From NCBI GenBank assembly GCA_947570515.1, contig CANOUM010000008.1, positions 1-20,788 of the forward strand: 20,788 nucleotides of DNA, read 5' to 3'. Of the stretch, positions 6,895 through 13,389 are shown piece by piece. The notes under the pieces are model-generated. The model was not told the origin of the DNA, did not search any database, and saw only the letters and a program-made list of their open reading frames with translations. The first letter of the stretch is position 1. Every line of letters starts with the position of its first letter. This DNA is from an uncultured Clostridia bacterium (GTDB lineage: Bacteria; Bacillota; Clostridia; Lachnospirales; Bianqueaceae). The translations under genes and the position numbers were made by a program.

Positions 6895-7473
6895 ATGAAA
6901 AAACAACTTTTATTATGTACATTTTGTATACTATGTATTTTGCTCTCAGCCTGCAGCGCTTTGCCGCCCGTCTCTTCCGAGAGCTCCTCTCGGCCCGATA
7001 TTTCGGTGCCGCCGAGTTCCACGCCTGAAAGCTCCGCCGCTGTCGATTCCAATTCCTCCGAGATGCAGTTCTACGATGGACGAATCGGCGACAAGCTCTC
7101 CACTGCTTTCTTTGACTTCACCGTGGATTCCGTAGAACTCGCCGAAAACATTCCCGCCGAGCAGGGCACGATGATTTTAGATGTTGTCATCACCGTTAAA
7201 AACACCTTCGGCACCGAAATTCCCATGTTCTACAACGACTTTCAAATGCAGTACGGCGAGGGCGATTACGATTGCTGCTACAGCATCATTGACGAAACCG
7301 TCCCCGCAGATACCGTCCCTGAGCAGTACTCACTAAAGCGCGCTGAGACTTCTACTTATCACTACTATTTCTCTGTGCCGCAAGAGGCCACCGACTTTGC
7401 CGTAGCTTATTTAGAGGTATATGATGATGACTCAACCGGCGATGCCTTCTTCATTTACTTTGAGCGGCAATAA
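6895..7473 (+). CDS. DUF4352-like lipoprotein
   Basis: The 192-residue product begins with a lipoprotein signal peptide: Lys3, a hydrophobic stretch, then the lipobox LLSAC with Cys20. It should therefore be anchored on the outer face of the membrane. A Ser/Pro/Glu-rich spacer (about 21-55) follows. The rest is a beta-rich domain (about 60-192) with the pattern GDKL...FDFTVDSVEL...MILDVVITVKN, typical of DUF4352/telokin-like immunoglobulin-fold lipoproteins. The function of these domains is not established. An AGAAGGGG ribosome binding site precedes the ATG. The gene is alone, with a structured 240-base leader upstream and a bidirectional terminator downstream shared with the convergent DUF1292 gene. 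Confidence 0.85.
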   Translation: MKKQLLLCTFCILCILLSACSALPPVSSESSSRPDISVPPSSTPESSAAVDSNSSEMQFYDGRIGDKLSTAFFDFTVDSVELAENIPAEQGTMILDVVITVKNTFGTEIPMFYNDFQMQYGEGDYDCCYSIIDETVPADTVPEQYSLKRAETSTYHYYFSVPQEATDFAVAYLEVYDDDSTGDAFFIYFERQ

Positions 7474-7500
7474 CCTCTTATTCATCTGTTAAACAAAAGA

Positions 7501-7532
7501 AGGTGCCCTTTTCACATCGGGGCACCTTTTCT
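7501..7532. terminator. Bidirectional terminator between convergent genes
   Basis: An 8-bp GC-rich stem (AGGTGCCC 7501-7508, GGGCACCT 7520-7527) has an 11-base loop. It is followed by TTTCTTT on the plus strand and by CTTTTGTTT-like sequence on the minus strand. It sits between the ends of the lipoprotein and DUF1292 genes. Confidence 0.85.
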
Positions 7533-7829
7533 TTAATCGGCAAAATCGAAGAAATCCGCATTTCTCTTTTGAAACTCACTGTACACCGCATCCAGCTCCT
7601 CTTCACTCTCCAAGCCGACATACGTCTCCGTCTCGCCATTCTCATCCGGCACAATGCGGTACAGCTGCACCATATCGCCCTCTTCGTCCTCTTCCTCCGC
7701 CGGAACAATGGCAATATATTCATTTCCATTATACGGCACAACATCCAGCAGTTCAAACTGTACTTCATTTCCCTGTTCATCCGTTAAGGAAATGATACTA
7801 TTCATCTCTTCTCTTTCCTGATCACTCAT
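7533..7829 (-). CDS. DUF1292 family protein
   Basis: This small, very acidic 98-residue protein matches the DUF1292 (YrzB-like) family. It has an N-terminal ISLTDEQGNEVQFELLDVVPYNGNEYIAIVP-type strand pattern split by an acidic loop of Glu/Asp, then YRIVPDENGETETYVGLESEEELDAVYSEF. The family is widespread in Firmicutes and its biochemical role is unknown. It usually sits beside a Holliday junction resolvase (yrrK) or alaS-linked genes; here it stands alone between a lipoprotein and an FkbM methyltransferase. An AAAGGG element precedes the ATG. An extended -10 (TGATATACT) lies 50-58 bases upstream. Confidence 0.88.
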   Translation of the reverse strand: MSDQEREEMNSIISLTDEQGNEVQFELLDVVPYNGNEYIAIVPAEEEDEEGDMVQLYRIVPDENGETETYVGLESEEELDAVYSEFQKRNADFFDFAD

Positions 7830-7878
7830 TTTAAAATTCCCTTTCTCGCTATTCTCGTAGTCACATCTGGCTGCGCTT

Positions 7879-7887
7879 AGTATATCA
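7879..7887 (-). promoter_or_regulatory. Extended -10 element upstream of the DUF1292 gene
   Basis: TGATATACT reads on the minus strand at 7879-7887 and fits an extended -10. The -35 position has little match, so the call rests on the -10 and on recurrence of the same nonamer before other genes in this window. Confidence 0.45.
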
Positions 7888-7921
7888 CACTTATTCTTTG
7901 AAAGAAAGGATTATTTTATTT

Positions 7922-8992
7922 ATGACAGCCTCTCTCTCCTCCCTGATCCAAAACTCTGCCACCACCTGGGAATACCTGCAAACTGCCTCCCTGCCCATCG
8001 TTCTCTACGGCACCGGGGACGGAGCTGACAAAATCATGAGCGCCATGCAAGCCGCTTCCATTCCCCTCCATGCCATTTTTGTCAGTGACGACTTCTACCG
8101 AAATCAGCGCTTTCACGGCTTCTCCGTCACCACCCTATCGCAGCTCGAAGCCGTCCTGTCCGACTTCATCATCGTCGTCGCCTTCGGTTCCCACCTCCCC
8201 GAAATCATAGACCGAGTCATCTCCATGGCACAAAAACATCCCCTCGTCATTCCCGACGTCCCGGTCTATGGTCACACGCTATTCGACCGCTCCTTCGCCC
8301 TCTCCCACATAGCCGAGCTCGAAGCCGCTTATGCTCTGCTCGTCGACGACGCCTCGCGCCGGGTATTCCAGCAGGTTCTCTCCTACAAGCTCACCGGCCG
8401 CCTCACCCCGCTGCTGCAAAGCGCCTCCCCCAAGCAAGAGATTTTTTCCACGCTGCTTCCCCTGCATGATCACGAAAGCTATCTCGATCTGGGCGCCTAC
8501 CGTGGAGATACCATTCAAGAATTTTTAACCGCCACAGGCGGAAAGTATGACGCCATCACAGCTTTAGAGCCGGATGCCCGCAGCTTCAAAAAATTAACGC
8601 AGTTTTCGGAGCCTCTTGCCGCCGTGCGGCTCCTCCCCTATGGCGTATCCGATCAAAACGAAGTGATTCAGATGAAAACCGGACGCGGACGCGGCTCCTC
8701 TGCCTCTTCGGCTTCCGGCGGCACGCCGGTTCAGATGATAACCATCGACTCTCTTGCCCTTCCGGTCAGCTATCTGAAAATGGATGTAGAGGGCTTTGAG
8801 GCAGCTGCGCTGCGCGGCGGCGCCGATACGCTAAAGCAGCAAAAACCTAAGCTTAATATTGCTTGCTATCACCGCAGTGAAGATCTATACCGCTTGCCTC
8901 TTTTGATTCATGAGCTGCAGCCTGCATATCAAATTTTCATGAGGCGTCACCCCTGCCTGCCCTGCTGGGATCTTAACCTGTACTGTCGATGA
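7922..8992 (+). CDS. FkbM-family methyltransferase with N-terminal Rossmann-like domain
   Basis: The C-terminal half (about 185-345) is an FkbM methyltransferase: SAM motif I is DLGAYRGDT (189-197), and the characteristic LKMDVEGFE lies at 285-293. Such enzymes O-methylate sugars or hydroxyl groups on glycans and natural products. The N-terminal part (about 24-125) has a strand-loop LYGTGDGADK (28-37) followed by a second strand IIVVAFGS, resembling nucleotide-sugar-binding domains often fused to FkbM. The ATG at 7922 (356 residues) is preferred over the TTG at 7898, because AAAGGA lies in between as a ribosome binding site with 11-base spacing. The stop is 12 bases before the ANT(6)-like gene. 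The first 500 coding bases are unusually C-rich at third positions compared with the next gene. The acceptor substrate is unknown. Confidence 0.85.
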   Translation: MTASLSSLIQNSATTWEYLQTASLPIVLYGTGDGADKIMSAMQAASIPLHAIFVSDDFYRNQRFHGFSVTTLSQLEAVLSDFIIVVAFGSHLPEIIDRVISMAQKHPLVIPDVPVYGHTLFDRSFALSHIAELEAAYALLVDDASRRVFQQVLSYKLTGRLTPLLQSASPKQEIFSTLLPLHDHESYLDLGAYRGDTIQEFLTATGGKYDAITALEPDARSFKKLTQFSEPLAAVRLLPYGVSDQNEVIQMKTGRGRGSSASSASGGTPVQMITIDSLALPVSYLKMDVEGFEAAALRGGADTLKQQKPKLNIACYHRSEDLYRLPLLIHELQPAYQIFMRRHPCLPCWDLNLYCR

Positions 8993-9004
8993 AAGGAGAT
9001 TCGC

Positions 9005-9856
9005 ATGAGATCAGAAACACAAATGTATGAGCTACTATTAGGATTTGCTCAAAACGATGAGCGCATTCGGCTTGTCACGCTGGAAGGTTCCCGCACTAAT
9101 ATTCATATCCCGCGGGATGATTTTCAGGATTATGACATTACATTTTTTGTCACGGACATGAAAAGCTTTACACAAGACGACGCATGGCTGGATGTGTTTG
9201 GAAAACGCCTGATTCTGCAAAAGCCGGAGGATATGGAGCTTTTTCCTGCTGAAGAGGAGGGTTTTTCCTATCTGATGCTTTTTGAGGATGATGTCAAGAT
9301 TGATCTAACGCTGCTGCCGCTAGAGACTATCGACGACTATTTGACCTGGGACAAGCTGGTACAGGTATTGCTGGATAAGGATGCCCGTATTGCCTGCCCT
9401 CCTGTGCCCACCGATGAGGATTATCATCTGCAGCGTCCCACTGCCAGAATGTTTGATGACTGCTGCAATGAGTTCTGGAATACAACAACCTATGTCGTCA
9501 AGGGTCTCTGCCGTCATGAAATCCTATTTGCTATTGATCATCTAAATGAAATTGTACGCAAGGAACTTTTGCGCATGCTGTCATGGCGTGTGGGGACGGA
9601 ATACGGCTTTACCTTCAGTGTCGGCAAAAATTACAAGTTCATTCAGCAGTACCTTTCTCCTGAGATCTGGAAGCGGCTTTTGAAAACCTATCGCATGGAC
9701 TCTTATCCGCAGATGTGGAACGCTCTGGAAGAATGTCTGGCTTTATTCCGCGAAACCTCTAAAACCGTAGCCAGTTATTTCGCCTATCCCTATCCTGACT
9801 ATGACGAAAAGATCAGCGCTTATGCGGCGCGGCACAAAAAAGCTTATTTTGAGTAA
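9005..9856 (+). CDS. ANT(6)-type (AadE-like) aminoglycoside nucleotidyltransferase
   Basis: This 283-residue protein matches the streptomycin 6-adenylyltransferase family along its length. The nucleotidyltransferase motif is GSRTN at 28-32, followed by the metal-binding Asp42 and Asp44 in QDYDI and a third acidic residue, Asp100, in VKIDLTLLP. The C-terminal helical substrate domain includes EFWNTTTYVVKGLCR. ANT(6) enzymes transfer AMP from ATP to the 6-hydroxyl of streptomycin. Many chromosomal relatives in Clostridia have not been shown to confer resistance, so the substrate is uncertain. AAAGGAG lies 6 bases before the ATG and overlaps the stop region of the FkbM gene, indicating one operon. 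No mobile element flanks it. Confidence 0.87.
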   Translation: MRSETQMYELLLGFAQNDERIRLVTLEGSRTNIHIPRDDFQDYDITFFVTDMKSFTQDDAWLDVFGKRLILQKPEDMELFPAEEEGFSYLMLFEDDVKIDLTLLPLETIDDYLTWDKLVQVLLDKDARIACPPVPTDEDYHLQRPTARMFDDCCNEFWNTTTYVVKGLCRHEILFAIDHLNEIVRKELLRMLSWRVGTEYGFTFSVGKNYKFIQQYLSPEIWKRLLKTYRMDSYPQMWNALEECLALFRETSKTVASYFAYPYPDYDEKISAYAARHKKAYFE

Positions 9857-9885
9857 AAGGAGCTGTTAAAAGTTCAATAAAAAAG

Positions 9886-9958
9886 GACTGTAAAATGAAC
9901 CGACCTCCCAATCATTAGATTTTTGGTCTAACTTTTGGGGGTCGGTTTATTTACAGTC
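9886..9958. terminator. Long hairpin terminator between convergent genes
   Basis: An extended stem is formed by GACTGTAA (9886-9893) with TTACAGTC (9951-9958), AACCGACC (9898-9905) with GGTCGGTT (9940-9947), and an inner CCCAA/TTGGG and TTAGA/TCTAA. On the minus strand it is followed by a run of six T, so it most clearly ends the oxidoreductase-DtxR transcript. It can also serve the ANT(6)-like gene on the plus strand. Confidence 0.8.
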
Positions 9959-9976
9959 TCTTTCATGATTCTATTT

Positions 9977-10351
9977 TTAGAATCCCTGCCGCGCCGTCCA
10001 GTCTTTCAATTTTTCAAACGTATCCTGACTGATATCGTGCTCGATTCGGCAGGCTTCCTCCAGAGCTGTCTGCTCTTCAACGCCAATCTGCATCAGCAGT
10101 TTAGAAATGAGCAAATGTCTCTCATAGATTCGACTGGCAATTTTGTAGCCGTCCTCTGTCAGCGTAATATGGCCATCCGCATCCATGTGGATTTGTCCTT
10201 TTTCTCTCAGGTTTTTCATGGCGATACTCACGCTGGGCTTGCTAAAATTCATTTCATTGACAATATCAATAGAACGAACCTGCTGCTGCCTGCGGCTCAA
10301 AATCAAGATAGTCTCCAAATAATCCTCTGCTGACTTCTGAATCCTTACCAC
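9977..10351 (-). CDS. DtxR/MntR-family metal-dependent transcriptional regulator
   Basis: The 124-residue protein has an N-terminal winged helix (about 6-66, recognition helix KPSVSIAMKNL) and a helical metal-binding dimerisation domain (about 72-120). It lacks the SH3-like third domain, as MntR does. Likely metal ligands are Asp10, Glu13, His79, Cys101, Glu104 and His105. Asp10 is the MntR-type residue, whereas Cys101 in EACRIEH corresponds to the cysteine used by iron-sensing DtxR/IdeR, so metal preference is ambiguous. It would repress metal uptake genes when Fe(II) or Mn(II) is plentiful. Translation starts at GTG with AAGGTG 5 bases upstream; this site overlaps the stop codon of the preceding oxidoreductase gene, so the two are coupled. 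No metal transporter is in the window. Confidence 0.88.
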   Translation of the reverse strand: MVRIQKSAEDYLETILILSRRQQQVRSIDIVNEMNFSKPSVSIAMKNLREKGQIHMDADGHITLTEDGYKIASRIYERHLLISKLLMQIGVEEQTALEEACRIEHDISQDTFEKLKDWTARQGF

Positions 10352-10360
10352 GCTATCACC

Positions 10361-11518
10361 TTATACTTCCGGAACTTCGATCTTAACTTCACATCCTGCT
10401 TCAGCAGATCTGCGGATTCCATCAATGATAGCCTGATTATAAATGATCTGTTCGGTCGGAACCGGCGCCTTGCCTCCGTTTCGGACCGCGTCGAGGAAGG
10501 AACGGATTTTCTTATAGAAAAGATCACTGGTATTGCTTTCAATGATCGGAATCTCTGTATCCACCTGCGCCTGACCGGCTACTTCATGATAAATCTTCAT
10601 CGGACCGCCCACCGTACCATTCCAGCACTCAGTAGAAGGAATCCGCAGTCCTCCTTTCGTGCCCAAAATGATGGTATCGCCCGGCGTGTCCAAATTCATG
10701 GCCCATGCGATTCTAAAGTCCAGAATGATATCGCCTTCTAAACGGATGAAGGCAGCGGCAAAATCATCTACACTGAACTTTTCTGCGTATTCCGGATGTT
10801 CCGGATAGTAGCTGGGCTGCGTTCCAAAGAATGCCGATTTATATCCGGATACCGTCAATGGTTTGGGATATCCGATTGCATTTAATACCATATCCAAACT
10901 ATAGCAGCCGATATCTCCCAGTGCTCCGATGCCGGCCGTCTTATCCTCAATAAACGATGTACCATAAGGTGTGGGAATGCCGCGTCTTCGGCCTCCGCCT
11001 GTCTGAATATAATAAACTCTGCCAAGCTCTCCGGATTCCACGATCTTTTTAATCATCTGCATATTGGCATCCAGTCTTGGCTGGAATCCAATAGACAGGA
11101 TCTTGCCGGTCTCTTTTTCTGCCTTTCTCATCTGCACCGCTTCTTCAAGTGTAACGCACATAGGCTTTTCACATAAAACATGAACACCTTTTTTCAGCGC
11201 AGCAATCGTACACTCTGCATGGGTTCTGTTATACGTACAAATGCTGACGGCATCCAGCTCCTCATGATCAAGCATGCTCTGATGATCCGGATAACAGCGT
11301 ACTCCTTCCAGTCCCTGCGCTTTGCAAAATGCCTCTGCCTTTCCGGGTACCAGATCAGCCGCCGCCACGATCTCAATATCAGGACAGCGCTTATAGCTTG
11401 CTGCATGTGCTTCTGCAATCCAGCCGGTACCGATAATACCGATTTTTAATTTAGGAAGCGTTTCATAATCCTGTGTATTTTCAATATTTTCTTTAAATCT
11501 GTCTAAAATATCTGCCAT
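10361..11518 (-). CDS. Gfo/Idh/MocA-family NAD(P)-dependent oxidoreductase
   Basis: The 385-residue enzyme begins with a short extension (1-23). A Rossmann fold follows, with GIIGTGWIAEAH (27-38), Asp55 ending strand 2, and CEKPM (116-120), which carries the conserved lysine. The C-terminal alpha/beta substrate domain has GDIGCYSLD at 201-209; here Tyr206 stands where most relatives have His, as in the glucose-fructose oxidoreductase branch. Members oxidise or reduce sugars, inositols and sugar acids. The ATG has GAAAGGAG upstream and a perfect-consensus promoter that overlaps the end of the phosphodiesterase gene. The next gene, a DtxR-type regulator, follows after 9 bases. A sugar substrate released by the upstream DUF4838 enzyme is a reasonable but unproven guess. 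Confidence 0.9.
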   Translation of the reverse strand: MADILDRFKENIENTQDYETLPKLKIGIIGTGWIAEAHAASYKRCPDIEIVAAADLVPGKAEAFCKAQGLEGVRCYPDHQSMLDHEELDAVSICTYNRTHAECTIAALKKGVHVLCEKPMCVTLEEAVQMRKAEKETGKILSIGFQPRLDANMQMIKKIVESGELGRVYYIQTGGGRRRGIPTPYGTSFIEDKTAGIGALGDIGCYSLDMVLNAIGYPKPLTVSGYKSAFFGTQPSYYPEHPEYAEKFSVDDFAAAFIRLEGDIILDFRIAWAMNLDTPGDTIILGTKGGLRIPSTECWNGTVGGPMKIYHEVAGQAQVDTEIPIIESNTSDLFYKKIRSFLDAVRNGGKAPVPTEQIIYNQAIIDGIRRSAEAGCEVKIEVPEV

Positions 11519-11551
11519 CGTATCGGACTCCTTTCATTTCTCTTTTTTATC

Positions 11552-11580
11552 ATTATAGATTCGAATAAAGCCGCTGTCAA
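11552..11580 (-). promoter_or_regulatory. Perfect-consensus sigma-A promoter of the oxidoreductase-DtxR operon
   Basis: On the minus strand TTGACA (11575-11580) and TATAAT (11552-11557) are separated by exactly 17 bases. The -35 overlaps the TGA stop codon (11577-11579) of the phosphodiesterase gene. The predicted start site lies about 25-30 bases before the oxidoreductase ATG. Confidence 0.92.
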
Positions 11581-12296
11581 TGGCTTTGTTTCCCTATCAC
11601 AGCAAGCGCGGGCCGCGGATCATTACACGTCATAAGCGTAAAGCCGCTCGTAAGAGCCAGCCTTACCGCTTCCTCCGTATCAGGGCACCAGCACCAGGGA
11701 TCAATCCCCTGATCTCTGAGCATCTGAGACGCTGCGCTGCTTACGTCCTTCATGCCCACTCCAATGCTATAATAATGCCGCTCGCATCCCGGCTCCCAAT
11801 ATTTCAGATCATGTTTTAAAAAGCCCTGCGTTTTCACGCCGTATCGTTCATGTGCATAGGTCGTCACACGGCTATCAAAACAGGCAATCACGTACTGATC
11901 TGAAAGGCCGTACTCTGTCAGCATCCGAATCGTATGATCCAGTGCCTCCGGACGATAATCCTTCATCTCTACATTCAGCATCAGATCCGTCCCTTTTACC
12001 AGATCTAAAAGCTCTGATAAAAGAGGAATTTTCTCTCCGCCGCCTGCATCCAGACGGCGCAGCTCCGATAGCGCCTTCTCTTCCACGGAGCCCTTCCCAT
12101 TCGTCGTTCGTTCAAGCATAAGGTCATGAATCAGCACCAAATGACCATCTGCCGTCATATGCACATCCGTTTCAATACCATCCACGCCCAGCCCTATTGC
12201 CTTTTCAAAAGAAAGCATTGTATTCTCAGGCCAAAGCGCCTTTGCTCCCCGGTGTCCTACCACCCAAACCCTATCTCTTCCCTGAGTCCACTGCAT
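11577..12296 (-). CDS. Glycerophosphodiester phosphodiesterase (GDPD/UgpQ-like)
   Basis: The 239-residue cytoplasmic protein hydrolyses glycerophosphodiesters to glycerol 3-phosphate and an alcohol. The family residues are all present: His15 and Arg16 in GHRG, Glu24 and Asn25 in PENT, Glu42 and Asp44 in IETDVH, and His57 in LVLIHD. There is no signal peptide, so the substrate must be imported or made inside the cell. The gene follows the M42 peptidase gene after only 3 bases, and its AAAGGA ribosome binding site lies inside the end of that gene, so the two are translationally coupled. Its own stop codon is overlapped by the next promoter. The link to glycan or lipoteichoic-type glycerophosphate use is inference. 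Confidence 0.93.
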   Translation of the reverse strand: MQWTQGRDRVWVVGHRGAKALWPENTMLSFEKAIGLGVDGIETDVHMTADGHLVLIHDLMLERTTNGKGSVEEKALSELRRLDAGGGEKIPLLSELLDLVKGTDLMLNVEMKDYRPEALDHTIRMLTEYGLSDQYVIACFDSRVTTYAHERYGVKTQGFLKHDLKYWEPGCERHYYSIGVGMKDVSSAASQMLRDQGIDPWCWCPDTEEAVRLALTSGFTLMTCNDPRPALAVIGKQSH

Positions 12297-12299
12297 AGA

Positions 12300-13379
12300 T
12301 TAAAATCCTTTAATAGTTTCCTCATTAAGTCGCTCAATGATCTCCATCACCAGTTCCACTGTTTTTTCAAAGTCATCCATCGCCGTAAAGCAATGATGGC
12401 TATGCGTATACCGCACGGGAACGCTGATGACAATCGTAGGCACGCCGCCCTCTGCCGCATGGTAAATGGCTCCGTTGGTGCCTCCTCCTTTGCGCACGGC
12501 TTCCTGCGTTTTAATGTTTTTCTCTGCCGCTGCATCCAGGGCATAGCGAATAAACCGCGGATTCGTGATCATCCCCACGTCCATATGGCGCAGCATAGGG
12601 CCGCGGTGCAGTCCGGTCTGGATTTTATACTCCGGTGTAAAGGTATCGTCAGCCGGCGCCCCCTCAATGACAATCGCAGCCGCCGGCCGTACTCTCCCGA
12701 TGGCGGCCTTAGCGCCGCGTTCTCCAACCTCTTCTTGTGAGGTAAGCGTACCTACCACATCCACCGCCAGCGTTTTGCCGGCCAGCCGGCGCAGCGCTTC
12801 CAGCACAACGGCGCAGCCGATCCGGCAGTCAAAGGCCTTGCCAAGCCATACGCCGTTTGTCTCATTATATTCTGCAGTAACATCCGGCACCACGGGAGCG
12901 CCTACACCTATTTTAAAATCGCGGATCACCTCTTCTTTAGAAACAGCGCCCACATCAATCACCATCTGATCAATCGCGGTTTCATGGCTCCGCTCTGCAG
13001 CCGTCATAAAATGCGGCGGCGTACTGGCTACGATGCCGGATATATACTTTCCGTCTCTATTTTTAACTTTGACCTTATGAGCCGGCACCGTATTGGGTGT
13101 CCACGCGCCAAGCGGCAAAAATTCCAGCGTCCCATTCGGCCGGATCGCCTGTATGATAAAGCTTGTTTCATCGCTGTGCGCATCCAGCATGAGCACCGGG
13201 TGCTGCCCATCGTTTTCTTTACGGTACAAAAACAGATTGCGCATGCTGTCTTCTTCGATATGACTGGTCGCGCCCTCTGCATACCGGCGGGCAACGGTGA
13301 GTACCTCGTCTTCAAATCCGGAGGCTCCGAATGCGTTTGATAAGTCTTGAATCATCATATGGGTTTGATTGATTTCCAT
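12300..13379 (-). CDS. M42-family metallo-aminopeptidase
   Basis: This 359-residue protein belongs to the M42 family of tetrahedral, two-metal aminopeptidases (FrvX/YsdC/glutamyl aminopeptidase type). Expected metal ligands and catalytic residues are His68 with Asp70 (LDAHSDE), Asp184, Glu216-Glu217 (SQEEVGERG), Glu239 (IVIEGAPADDT) and His326 in YTHSHH. It should trim N-terminal residues from short peptides in the cytoplasm; some family members are annotated as endoglucanases or deacetylases on weak grounds. The ATG at 13379 is preceded by GAGGAG with 6-base spacing; an in-frame extension to 13430 lies inside the upstream gene and has no support. It lies 10 bases after the DUF4838 gene, in the same operon. 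Confidence 0.92.
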   Translation of the reverse strand: MEINQTHMMIQDLSNAFGASGFEDEVLTVARRYAEGATSHIEEDSMRNLFLYRKENDGQHPVLMLDAHSDETSFIIQAIRPNGTLEFLPLGAWTPNTVPAHKVKVKNRDGKYISGIVASTPPHFMTAAERSHETAIDQMVIDVGAVSKEEVIRDFKIGVGAPVVPDVTAEYNETNGVWLGKAFDCRIGCAVVLEALRRLAGKTLAVDVVGTLTSQEEVGERGAKAAIGRVRPAAAIVIEGAPADDTFTPEYKIQTGLHRGPMLRHMDVGMITNPRFIRYALDAAAEKNIKTQEAVRKGGGTNGAIYHAAEGGVPTIVISVPVRYTHSHHCFTAMDDFEKTVELVMEIIERLNEETIKGF

Positions 13380-13389
13380 AATACTCTCC

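Noticed and set aside
6977..6993. Seven-bp hairpin CCGAGAG/CTCTCGG in the lipoprotein coding region
   Set aside because: It lies in the low-complexity Ser/Pro/Glu spacer, where such inverted repeats arise easily by chance; no further support.
12126..12740. 204-residue plus-strand frame
   Set aside because: It is antisense to the M42 and GDPD genes, which have complete catalytic motifs.
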